From positions 1 through 64,000 of the forward strand of contig CAYJAJ010000007.1 of NCBI GenBank assembly GCA_964368495.1: a stretch of 64,000 bases of DNA, read 5' to 3'. This document shows positions 42,468-50,233 of this stretch, piece after piece; within the stretch, counting starts at the first letter, position 1, and every line of letters begins with the position of its first letter. The stretch is from CALVGQ01 sp964368495 (GTDB lineage: Bacteria > Bacillota_I > Bacilli_A > Erysipelotrichales > Erysipelotrichaceae). The notes under the pieces were generated by a model. The model saw nothing but the letters and a program-made list of their open reading frames with translations. It was not told where the DNA came from and searched no databases. The position numbers and the translations under genes were made by a program.

Positions 42468-43022
42468 ATGCGGATCATTGCGGGAAAATATGGTTCAAGA
42501 AAAATACAGGCAGTGAAGGGAATGAACACACGTCCAACAACTGATAAAGTAAAAGAAGCAATATTCAGCCGTATTGGCCCTTATTTTGATGGCGGGAATA
42601 TGCTTGATTTATTTGCCGGAAGTGGGGGAATGTCTTTTGAGGCATTAAGTAGAGGCATGGAGCATTGTTATATGGTTGATAAAGATTACAATGCCATAAA
42701 AACAATAAAGGAAAATATGAATGCACTGGATGTATGCTCAAGCTGCACAATACTAAAAAAAGAGGCATTTTCTGCATTGAGGCAACTGGTGGATGAAAAA
42801 ATTAAATTTGATTTGGTTTTTTTGGATCCTCCATATGCAAAACAGAAAATTGAAGAGATACTTGAAATACTATGTAAAGAGAATTGCTTAAATAAAAACG
42901 CCTATGTAATATGTGAAACAGATAAAGATGTACTTTTACCATCAGAGGTTGAAAATTTATTTTTAATAAAAGAAGCAACATATGGTATAACTAAAATAAG
43001 CACTTATCGAAAAGGAGAATAA
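42468..43022 (+). CDS. rsmD: 16S rRNA (guanine966-N2)-methyltransferase
   Basis: This 184-residue SAM-dependent enzyme starts MRIIAGKYGSRKIQAVKGMNTRPTTDKVKEAIFSRIGPYF, the family N-terminal substrate loop. The SAM motif is MLDLFAGSGGMSFEALSRG (about residues 45-63). The catalytic FLDPPYA (NPPY-type motif) is at about 121-127. A GGAGG site precedes the start. It is 4 bases before coaD, an order found in many Bacillota. Confidence 0.93.
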   Translation: MRIIAGKYGSRKIQAVKGMNTRPTTDKVKEAIFSRIGPYFDGGNMLDLFAGSGGMSFEALSRGMEHCYMVDKDYNAIKTIKENMNALDVCSSCTILKKEAFSALRQLVDEKIKFDLVFLDPPYAKQKIEEILEILCKENCLNKNAYVICETDKDVLLPSEVENLFLIKEATYGITKISTYRKGE

Positions 43023-43026
43023 AGTT

Positions 43027-43515
43027 ATGAGCAATGCAATGTATCCAGGTTCATTTGATCCGATTACAAAGGGTCATTTAGATATTATTTTAAGAGCTTC
43101 AAAGCTTTTTGATGAAGTTGTTGTAGCGATACTGGTAAATTCAAAAAAGAGTGCTACATTCAGCGTCGAGGAAAGAATTGCGATGCTTAAAAATTGTACG
43201 AAGAACATCGATAATGTCAAGATAGTATCTGGAAATGAGTTGACAGTCAATTTAGCGAAATCACTTAACTGCAAAGTTTTAGTAAGAGGAATTCGCGCAG
43301 TTGCGGATTATGAATATGAGCTTCAACAAGCTACAGCGAATATGATGTTAAATGGGGAGATTGAGACAGTATTTTTAGTTTCTCGTCCGGAGTATTCATT
43401 TTTTAGTAGCTCTGTTGCGAAGGATATCGCATCATATAATGGTGATATTTCAGGGTTTATTCCGGAAGAAATTATTGAAGAAGTGAAAAAAGTATTATTA
43501 CCAAAAATAGACTAA
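43027..43515 (+). CDS. coaD: Phosphopantetheine adenylyltransferase
   Basis: This 162-residue nucleotidyltransferase performs the fourth step of coenzyme A synthesis. AMYPGSFDPITKGHLDII carries the T-x-x-H motif (KGH), RGIRAVADYEYELQQATANMML binds ATP and pantetheine, and FLVSRPEYSFFSSSVAKDIASYNGDISGFIP holds the S-S-S-x-x-K-D motif. Length is typical. Its final 44 bases overlap the convergent ylbJ-like gene. Confidence 0.95.
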   Translation: MSNAMYPGSFDPITKGHLDIILRASKLFDEVVVAILVNSKKSATFSVEERIAMLKNCTKNIDNVKIVSGNELTVNLAKSLNCKVLVRGIRAVADYEYELQQATANMMLNGEIETVFLVSRPEYSFFSSSVAKDIASYNGDISGFIPEEIIEEVKKVLLPKID

Positions 43516-44368
43516 TGCTGGCTTGAAAACATCGAAGTATTAAAAATTTAATGTAGTTGGGTTGAATCTCATCACTCATTGAAAAAATTTGAAGATGAAC
43601 ACATAATCCATTAAATCCTAAACAAGCTGAAATTAAAACACAAGCTAGTTCAATATTTAATGGCATGGTGCTGATTGCTTTTATACCTAAGGAAAATTCA
43701 CTGATTGTTAATAAAAGAAAGTGTACTGTGGGTGAAAAAGGATATGTTAATAGATTAAAACATGTTAAAAACATCATGATGTAGCCACCTATATAAAATA
43801 GTGCAACTGCATTTTGTAGTATTGATTTCTTAAATACTGAAAAAAAAGGAATGGTTTCGTGAGTGCTAACAAAGCTGATTTTAGGTCTTCTAAAAAGGAC
43901 TAAAAATAGTAAACAACAAAAGACTTGAATAAACCAAAGCATAAAACCTATTTTTATATTTCCCAACAATAGACTACCACATGTTAAAATAACAAATGAA
44001 GGTGTGCATAATGAAAGGCTATATAATAAGCGCTTAGCGGATTCTATCTCTAAGCGTTTTTCTTTTACAGCATGATTTAAAACCACTGTGCTTGCGGGTG
44101 CTCCAAGAAGAATACATGAGAAAACTAATCCAACAGCACTTTTATCGATGTTGAATAAAGCACAAATGGGTTTATGTGCAAAAGAAAATAAATCAAAGAC
44201 TTGATAATGTAAACATAACGATACAAAAACCATTGTAGGATACATGGATGGAATTAAAGTATTAAACCAAAAATTAAGTGCAAATGTAGTAGCATCGAAA
44301 GTGATATTGCCAAAAACTAAAACAAAAGTACATAATAAAAATAAAGTAAATTGAGTTAATTTATTCAT
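43472..44368 (-). CDS. YlbJ-like membrane protein (nucleoside-recognition/gate domain)
   Basis: This 298-residue protein has about eight membrane helices, beginning TLFLLCTFVLVFGNITFDATTFALNFWFNTLIPSMYPTMVFVSLCL. GLVFSCILLGAPASTVVLNHAVKEKRLE is the gate-like segment typical of YlbJ, a protein tied to spore envelope formation in Bacillus. The ATG at 44368 follows GGAGGG. The rsmD-coaD-ylbJ neighbourhood is the same as in Bacillus, though here ylbJ is on the opposite strand and overlaps coaD tail to tail. Sporulation by this organism cannot be inferred from this gene alone. Confidence 0.72.
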   Translation of the reverse strand: MNKLTQFTLFLLCTFVLVFGNITFDATTFALNFWFNTLIPSMYPTMVFVSLCLHYQVFDLFSFAHKPICALFNIDKSAVGLVFSCILLGAPASTVVLNHAVKEKRLEIESAKRLLYSLSLCTPSFVILTCGSLLLGNIKIGFMLWFIQVFCCLLFLVLFRRPKISFVSTHETIPFFSVFKKSILQNAVALFYIGGYIMMFLTCFNLLTYPFSPTVHFLLLTISEFSLGIKAISTMPLNIELACVLISACLGFNGLCVHLQIFSMSDEIQPNYIKFLILRCFQASISLFLVIILFSLLQ

Positions 44369-44463
44369 GTTGCCCTCCACTAAATTATAGTGAAGTAATT
44401 TTTATGTTATGTTTTTTTTATGAAGATTTTTATGATAAAATAGGAATGAAAAAGGAGAAATTT

Positions 44464-45243
44464 ATGCAAAAATTTAATTATCATACCCATGTATATCGTT
44501 GTAATCATGCAGTAGGTACTGAAGAAGATATGGTTTTAGCAGCGATACAAGGGGGATTTAGTGTAATAGGACTAAGTGATCATATTCCTTTTATGGATAG
44601 AAGTGAATATGGTGTGCGTATGGAAAAAGAGGAAATTCAAGATTATATCAATGAGTGCAATCGATTGAAAGAAAAATATAAAGATAAAATAAAAGTGCTT
44701 GTGGGATTTGAAACAGAGTATTTTGAAGATAGTGTAGAATTTATACAAGATGTTAAATCAAAATGTGATTATTTGATATTTGGACAACATTATCCAGACA
44801 GGGATTCATTAGAGTATTCTGAACACCCTTTTTCAAGCGCCAAATATATCAATGTAATGGTTGATCAATATTGTAAAGCAATCGAGTTAGGGTTAACAAA
44901 ATACATTGCCCATCTTGACTATTTTCTTTTGCGCGGATGTGAGTTAACAGATGAACATCTAGAAGCACTACGTCGTTTAGCGATGTATGCTAAGAAACAC
45001 GATGCTGTGATTGAAATTAATTTAAGTGGAGTAAAACGAGGTAAAAATACTTATGGTGATATTACATGTTGGAAATATCCAAATCTTATTGTGTTTAAAA
45101 TGATCGCAGAAGTAGGAACTAAAGTGTGTTTTGGATATGATGCGCATAGTCCAGAAGCATTAATTAATCGTGAAATAGAGAACCAAATAAAGGAAGAATT
45201 CAAAGAATTGAATTTAAATTATGTTACTGAAGCATTTATATAA
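44464..45243 (+). CDS. PHP-domain phosphatase (histidinol-phosphatase-like)
   Basis: This 259-residue TIM-like barrel has PHP metal motifs: FNYHTHVYRCNHAVGT (HxH at residues 5-7 plus H), GGFSVIGLSDHIPF, VGFETEYFED, FGQHYPDRD, YIAHLDYFLL and CFGYDAHSPEAL. This order matches HisK-type histidinol-phosphate phosphatases. No other his biosynthesis genes lie near, so it may act on another phosphomonoester. I placed the start at 44464 after AAAGGAG. Confidence 0.85.
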   Translation: MQKFNYHTHVYRCNHAVGTEEDMVLAAIQGGFSVIGLSDHIPFMDRSEYGVRMEKEEIQDYINECNRLKEKYKDKIKVLVGFETEYFEDSVEFIQDVKSKCDYLIFGQHYPDRDSLEYSEHPFSSAKYINVMVDQYCKAIELGLTKYIAHLDYFLLRGCELTDEHLEALRRLAMYAKKHDAVIEINLSGVKRGKNTYGDITCWKYPNLIVFKMIAEVGTKVCFGYDAHSPEALINREIENQIKEEFKELNLNYVTEAFI

Positions 45244-45300
45244 TTTTTATCCAACAAAAAACAACATTTATGTCATCTAATAAGCTAAGAGGTGATTTTT

Positions 45301-46077
45301 ATGAATAAAATAGAACTTTCTACTATTTTTGATTTAATAAAAAATGATGATCACTATGGTTTTGAACTTCTTTATCAATACCACAGTCGTTTAATGTATA
45401 GCGCTGCTTTTTCAGTGCTAAAAAATGAACAAGATGCAAAAGAAGTAATACAAAATGTCATGGTTAAACTATTTAAATTAAAGAAGGAACAATTTCCTAC
45501 TAAAGGACATAGTTCTTGGTTTTATACTTTGATAAAGAATGAAGCTTTGATGGTCTTAAGGAAAGAAAGCAAAAAATACAGTGTAGTGGAAATGCCAGAA
45601 ATTCCTGTATTAAATCAAGAAATTATTCAGTTTATGGATATGCAACAATACTACTCATTAATACAAGGTTTAAATGAGAAGCAAAAAGAAGTTGTAACAT
45701 TAAAGGTATTAGGTGATTTAAGTCATAAAGAAATAGCAGAAATTTTAAATAAACCTATCGGTACAATACAGTGGATTTATAGCACTTCAATTAAACAACT
45801 TAAAATAGCTTTATCATCCATGGTAACAAGTGTGCTACTTTTAATAGGTGCTTTAAGTGTAGTTTTAAATAAACAACCTGAGACAATGAATGATAATTTT
45901 GAAATGCATTTATTTAGGGCTGAACCAATAGTGGTCAATAAGCAAGCGCAACAATTTGAACCTTTTGTAAGCCTATTAGTATTGTTAATATTGCTGCTGA
46001 TTGTAGGGATTGTGCTTGTTTTTATCAAACCAGACAAATTTCTTCAAAATAAAAATCTGAAGTCATCAAATAAATAA
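45301..46077 (+). CDS. ECF-type sigma factor fused to a C-terminal membrane tail
   Basis: This 258-residue protein has sigma region 2 (FELLYQYHSRLMYSAAFSVLKNEQDAKEVIQNVMVKLF, about residues 18-55) and region 4 (LIQGLNEKQKEVVTLKVLGDLSHKEIAEILNKPIGTIQWIYSTSIKQLK, about 118-166). After region 4 come a membrane helix (MVTSVLLLIGALSVVL, about 174-190), an external loop of about 35 residues, and a second helix (FVSLLVLLILLLIVGIVLVFI, about 218-240). Such tethering is unusual and suggests release or inhibition at the membrane. It is co-transcribed with a lipoprotein, a likely surface partner. AGAGGTG precedes the start. Confidence 0.82.
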   Translation: MNKIELSTIFDLIKNDDHYGFELLYQYHSRLMYSAAFSVLKNEQDAKEVIQNVMVKLFKLKKEQFPTKGHSSWFYTLIKNEALMVLRKESKKYSVVEMPEIPVLNQEIIQFMDMQQYYSLIQGLNEKQKEVVTLKVLGDLSHKEIAEILNKPIGTIQWIYSTSIKQLKIALSSMVTSVLLLIGALSVVLNKQPETMNDNFEMHLFRAEPIVVNKQAQQFEPFVSLLVLLILLLIVGIVLVFIKPDKFLQNKNLKSSNK

Positions 46078-46100
46078 AAATTAAAAAAAGGACGAAGAAT

Positions 46101-46661
46101 ATGAATAAAATAAGAGGATTAGTGTTGATTGTAATGTTACTGATTGTTGTTGGGTGCAAACAAAATAGTCAGCTTGATGAGCCAACCGGTGATCTAATGG
46201 CTGACATCGCTATTAATATAGAGGGAACGATTGTGAATCTTACAGACAATGGTTTCGTGCTTGATAATGGACAAACAGTGATTATCACAGAGGAAACTCG
46301 TTTTGAAGATGATCCAGATTGTGGCATAGAGCCAGTCAATAGTGAGTTTCAAGTGGGCAATATTATTCAAGGTTATACAGAAGAAGATAGTTCTATGGAG
46401 GTTGTCAAAGCATACGTGATTAACGCTAATATTTTTCAATTTAAAGGAGTCATCAAAGAGATTAATGAAAACACTGCAATTGTGACACCAGATGAGGGTG
46501 AAATGATATTAAGTAGTGGCAATGCGGTAAAAATTAGTTTGCCTAATGCACACGAGTTTAAAATAGGAGAAAAAGTAATTGTTCACTACGATGGCAAGAT
46601 CATGGAGAGTGATCCGCTTCAAATCAATACTGAATTAGTTATTAGTGAGGAAAAACAATAA
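46101..46661 (+). CDS. Lipoprotein with two OB-like repeats, partner of the sigma factor
   Basis: This 186-residue protein has a lipoprotein signal: MNKIRGLVLIVMLLIVVGC, with lipobox VVGC and lipidated Cys19. The mature part has two similar beta-rich units: IEGTIVNLTDNGFVLDNGQTVIITEETRFE...VGNIIQGYTEE and FKGVIKEINENTAIVTPDEGEMIL...FKIGEKVIVHYDG. They look like small OB-fold or DUF5666-type repeats. I did not recognise a named family. It follows the sigma-factor gene by 23 bases and ends in a terminator, so the two form a unit. It could sense the envelope state or be the regulon's product. Confidence 0.72.
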   Translation: MNKIRGLVLIVMLLIVVGCKQNSQLDEPTGDLMADIAINIEGTIVNLTDNGFVLDNGQTVIITEETRFEDDPDCGIEPVNSEFQVGNIIQGYTEEDSSMEVVKAYVINANIFQFKGVIKEINENTAIVTPDEGEMILSSGNAVKISLPNAHEFKIGEKVIVHYDGKIMESDPLQINTELVISEEKQ

Positions 46662-46682
46662 ACACCGATAGGTGTTTTTTTT
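46661..46682 (+). terminator. Intrinsic terminator before hrcA
   Basis: AACACC (46661-46666) pairs with GGTGTT (46671-46676) around GATA, with a run of eight T. Confidence 0.85.
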
Positions 46683-46710
46683 GAGAAAAAAATAAAAAAA
46701 AATCAGTTTT

Positions 46711-46737
46711 TTAGCACAAAACACTTGACAGTGCTAA
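46711..46737 (+). promoter_or_regulatory. CIRCE operator overlapping the hrcA promoter -35
   Basis: A 27-base inverted repeat of the CIRCE form TTAGCACNN-N9-NNGTGCTAA is present. Halves are TTAGCACAA and CAGTGCTAA; the two innermost bases deviate from the consensus. The -35 TTGACA (46725-46730) lies inside it, and TATACT (46748-46753) follows at 17 bases. HrcA bound here would block the promoter at normal temperature. Confidence 0.85.
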
Positions 46738-46757
46738 AAGGGTGTTCTATACTCATA

Positions 46758-46784
46758 TTAGCAAATGGAACTATTGAGTGCTAA
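46758..46784 (+). promoter_or_regulatory. Second CIRCE operator upstream of hrcA
   Basis: Halves TTAGCAAAT and GAGTGCTAA are separated by nine bases; one half is degenerate. It covers the expected transcript start just after the TATACT box. With the first CIRCE, the promoter is flanked on both sides. Confidence 0.8.
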
Positions 46785-46798
46785 AGCGAGGTGAGGGC

Positions 46799-47812
46799 AT
46801 GTTAACGCAAAGAAGAATTGAAATATTTAAGGCCATTGTTGATGAATTCATCAGCACTGCAGAGCCAGTAGGGTCAAAAACGTTAATGGAAAAGTATCAC
46901 TTGCCTTATTCGAGTGCAACAATAAGAAATGACATGGTTATACTTGAGGAATTGGGTTTTTTAGAGAAAACACATACTTCAAGTGGGCGTGTTCCATCCA
47001 CAAAAGGATATCGATTCTATTGTGAACATTTGTTAGAAAATTATGTGGATGATGAAGAACAATTTCAACTACAAGAAGTCTTCAATCATCGTCAGCTCAA
47101 CAAGGATGAAGCAATTCGTAAGAGTTGTGAAATTCTTAGTCAGATGACAAATCTTACTGCTGGAGTTTTAGGTCCAGATGCTTCATTACATCGTTTAGAA
47201 TACATTAAAGTATTTCCAATTAATGAAGCAAGCGCAGTAATAATATTTATTACTAATAGTGGGCATACTGAGAATCGAACGTTTCATTTTGATGAAGAAG
47301 TGTTATTGGATGATATTTCTTCTTGTTGTCAAATTCTTAATGATCGTTTAAAAGGAACTCTGATTAAAGATGTTGTTGAAAAAATGCAGTCATTAAAACC
47401 GGTACTTGCCAATCATGTTAAAAGACATGAACAATTGTTTCAAGCATTTATGAATGCTTTTGTGAAGTTTGCAAGTGAAAGTGTGTATTTTAGTGGAACA
47501 CAAAATATGCTATATCAACCTGAATTTTCAGATATTGAGAAATTAAAAGGTTTAATGAAAATGCTTGATGATACGACATTGTGGAGAAACATCAATTCAC
47601 AGGCAACTGAAGTAGCAACTAGAACAAACAGTCGCTCATCACTTGCTTGGAAAGATGATGTAGCGGTAATCAGTAGTAAGTTTTACCTTAATGATGCTGA
47701 AGAAGGTCAATTAATGGTAGTTGGACCATCAAGGATGGATTACGATAAAATTATTTCATTATTAGAGTATGTGTCCATGACAATTGAAAAATTTTATGGA
47801 AAGGGAGAGTAG
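46799..47812 (+). CDS. hrcA: Heat-inducible transcription repressor HrcA
   Basis: This 337-residue repressor starts MLTQRRIEIFKAIVDEFISTAEPVGSKTLMEKYHLPYSSATIRNDMVILEELGFLEKTHTSSGRVPSTKGYRFYCEHL, the winged-helix N-domain with its S-x-x-T-I-R-N recognition helix. The remaining GAF-like domain and the dimer region (LNDAEEGQLMVVGPSRMDYDKIISLLEYV) are complete. GroESL is not in this window but is the usual co-repressor. The ATG at 46799 follows GAGGTGAGGG. It regulates this operon through the CIRCE sites. Confidence 0.94.
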   Translation: MLTQRRIEIFKAIVDEFISTAEPVGSKTLMEKYHLPYSSATIRNDMVILEELGFLEKTHTSSGRVPSTKGYRFYCEHLLENYVDDEEQFQLQEVFNHRQLNKDEAIRKSCEILSQMTNLTAGVLGPDASLHRLEYIKVFPINEASAVIIFITNSGHTENRTFHFDEEVLLDDISSCCQILNDRLKGTLIKDVVEKMQSLKPVLANHVKRHEQLFQAFMNAFVKFASESVYFSGTQNMLYQPEFSDIEKLKGLMKMLDDTTLWRNINSQATEVATRTNSRSSLAWKDDVAVISSKFYLNDAEEGQLMVVGPSRMDYDKIISLLEYVSMTIEKFYGKGE

Positions 47813-47814
47813 TG

Positions 47815-48408
47815 ATGACTAACGAAGAGAATGTTAATTTAGAAGAAGCTGTTGAAAATATCATAGAAAATGAAGTTGAAGAAGCTTTAGAACTTGATGA
47901 AGAAAATCCTAAAAAGGAAAAAAAGAAACTCTTTTCTAAAAAAGACAAAGCGGAAGAATATTTAGCACGTATTGCAGAGCTTGAAGGTGAATGCACAAAA
48001 TTAAAAAATGAATATCTAAAAGCTTATGCAGATACGGAAAACACAAGAAAAAGATTACAGACAGATTTTGATATGAGACAAAAGTATCGTATACAAAGTT
48101 TTGCGCAAGAAATATTGCCGGTGATTGATAATTTGGAGAGAGCTTTAACACAAACTGATTCACTTGAAAATGACAGCTTTGTGAAAGGCATTCAAATGAT
48201 TTATGATCAATTGATGCTGGCACTAAGCAAAGAAGGTGTTGAAGTAGTAAATCCAAAAGATGAGGAATTTGATGCTAATTACCACCAAGCGTTAATGGCT
48301 GAAAGTGTGGAAGGTGTTGAGCCAAATCAAGTATTAGAAGTTTTACAAAAAGGTTATAAATTAAAAGATCGTATATTACGAGCTGCTATGGTCAAAGTTA
48401 GCGAATAA
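47815..48408 (+). CDS. grpE: Nucleotide exchange factor GrpE
   Basis: This 197-residue protein has an acidic N-terminal tail (about residues 1-45). A long coiled coil (LARIAELEGECTKLKNEYLKAYADTENTRKRLQTDFDMRQKYRIQSFAQEILPVIDNLERAL) follows, and a beta-rich head with NYHQALMAESVEGVEPNQVLEVLQKGYKLKDRILRAAMVKVSE completes it. It releases ADP from DnaK. It is 2 bases after hrcA and 16 before dnaK. Confidence 0.94.
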   Translation: MTNEENVNLEEAVENIIENEVEEALELDEENPKKEKKKLFSKKDKAEEYLARIAELEGECTKLKNEYLKAYADTENTRKRLQTDFDMRQKYRIQSFAQEILPVIDNLERALTQTDSLENDSFVKGIQMIYDQLMLALSKEGVEVVNPKDEEFDANYHQALMAESVEGVEPNQVLEVLQKGYKLKDRILRAAMVKVSE

Positions 48409-48424
48409 CAAGGAGGAAAATTAC

Positions 48425-50233
48425 ATGGGTAAAATTATTGGTATTGACTTAGGTACAACTAACAGCTGCGTTGCAGTTATGGAAGGAAATGAAGCAAAGG
48501 TTATTACGAATCCTGAAGGGAATCGTACAACTCCATCAGTTGTGGCATTTAAAAATGATGAATTAATTGTTGGAGATGCTGCAAAACGTCAAGTAGTTAC
48601 AAACAAAGATTCTATTATTTCAATTAAACGTTTAATGGGTTCAAAAGATAAAGTAACTGCAAACAACAAAGAATACACGCCACAAGAAGTAAGTGCAATG
48701 ATTCTTCAATATTTAAAAGGATATGCAGAAGCATATTTAGGAGAAAAAGTAGATAAAGCAGTTATTACTGTTCCTGCCTACTTCAATGATGCACAACGTC
48801 AAGCGACAAAAGATGCTGGAAAAATCGCTGGGTTAGAAGTTGAACGTATTATTAATGAGCCTACTGCTGCAGCTTTAGCATTTGGTATCGATAAAACTGA
48901 AACTGAACAAAAAGTATTAGTGTATGATTTAGGAGGAGGAACATTTGACGTTTCTATTCTTGATCTTGCAGATGGTACATTTGAGGTTTTATCTACAGCA
49001 GGTGACAACAAATTAGGTGGAGATGATTTCGATAATGTTGTTGTTGACTGGATGGTAGAAGAATTCAAAAAAGAAAATGGTGTAAACTTAAGAAGTGATA
49101 AAATGGCTATGCAACGTATGAAAGAAGCTGCTGAAAAAGCGAAAAAAGATCTTTCAGGATTAATGCAAACACAAATTAGCTTACCATTTATTTCAGCTGG
49201 TTCAGAAGGGCCACTTCACTTTGAAACAACATTAACTCGTGCTCAATTTGAAGCGAAAACGAAATTCTTAGTTGAAAAAACAATTGAACCTGTTCGTCAA
49301 GCATTAAGAGATGCAGGTCTTACTAAAAATGATATTCACCAAGTGTTGTTGGTAGGAGGATCAACTCGTATTCCTGCTGTTCAAGAAATGATTCAACAAG
49401 AGCTTGGAAAAGAACCAAATCGTTCTGTAAACCCAGATGAAGTTGTGGCTATGGGTGCTGCAATTCAAGGTGGAGTTATTACAGGTGATGTAAAAGATGT
49501 CTTATTGTTAGATGTTACACCACTTAGTTTAGGTATTGAAACTTTAGGTGGAGTAATGACAACTTTAATTTCAAGAAATACAACAATTCCAACAAGCAAA
49601 TCACAAGTGTTCTCGACAGCTGCAGATAATCAACCAGCAGTAGATATTCATGTATTACAGGGTGAACGTCCAATGGCTACTGACAACAAAACATTAGGAA
49701 ATTTCCAATTAAATGGAATAGCACCAGCACGTCGTGGAGTTCCTCAAATTGAAGTTACATTTGATATCGATGTGAATGGTATTGTTCATGTATCTGCAAA
49801 GGATAAAGGAACAAATAAAACACAATCGATTACAATTAGTGGTTCTGGTGGATTAAGTGATGATGAAATCGAAAAAATGGTAAAAGATGCTGAGGATAAC
49901 AAAGCAGAAGATGAAAAACGTAAATCTGAAATTGAAACACGCAATAAAGCTGAATCATTCATTAACCAAATTGATGAAACGTTAAATACGGAAAATGAAA
50001 ATGTATCAGAAGAACAAAAAGCAGAAGTTAAAAAACTACGTGATGAACTTCAAGCTGCACTTGATAACAACGATATGGATACATTAAATACTAAGTTAGC
50101 TGAATTAGAAGCTGCTGCACAACAAATGGCTCAAGCAATGTATCAACAACAAGCACAAGCAAATCCAGAAGATGTTAATCAAGGACCTGCTGATGACAAT
50201 GTCGTTGATGCAGATTTCAAAGAAAAAGAGTAA
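48425..50233 (+). CDS. dnaK: Molecular chaperone DnaK
   Basis: This 602-residue Hsp70 begins IIGIDLGTTNSCVAVMEG (phosphate loop 1). It has VPAYFNDAQRQATKDAGKIAGLEVERIINEPTAAALAFG and YDLGGGTFDVSIL in the ATPase domain, the interdomain linker DVLLLDVTPLSLGIETLGG, and a substrate-binding domain with SKSQVFSTAADNQPAVDIHVLQGERPMA. A helical lid ends in a Gln-rich segment and VVDADFKEKE. The last 41 bases overlap the next gene's start. AAGGAGG precedes it. Confidence 0.96.
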   Translation: MGKIIGIDLGTTNSCVAVMEGNEAKVITNPEGNRTTPSVVAFKNDELIVGDAAKRQVVTNKDSIISIKRLMGSKDKVTANNKEYTPQEVSAMILQYLKGYAEAYLGEKVDKAVITVPAYFNDAQRQATKDAGKIAGLEVERIINEPTAAALAFGIDKTETEQKVLVYDLGGGTFDVSILDLADGTFEVLSTAGDNKLGGDDFDNVVVDWMVEEFKKENGVNLRSDKMAMQRMKEAAEKAKKDLSGLMQTQISLPFISAGSEGPLHFETTLTRAQFEAKTKFLVEKTIEPVRQALRDAGLTKNDIHQVLLVGGSTRIPAVQEMIQQELGKEPNRSVNPDEVVAMGAAIQGGVITGDVKDVLLLDVTPLSLGIETLGGVMTTLISRNTTIPTSKSQVFSTAADNQPAVDIHVLQGERPMATDNKTLGNFQLNGIAPARRGVPQIEVTFDIDVNGIVHVSAKDKGTNKTQSITISGSGGLSDDEIEKMVKDAEDNKAEDEKRKSEIETRNKAESFINQIDETLNTENENVSEEQKAEVKKLRDELQAALDNNDMDTLNTKLAELEAAAQQMAQAMYQQQAQANPEDVNQGPADDNVVDADFKEKE

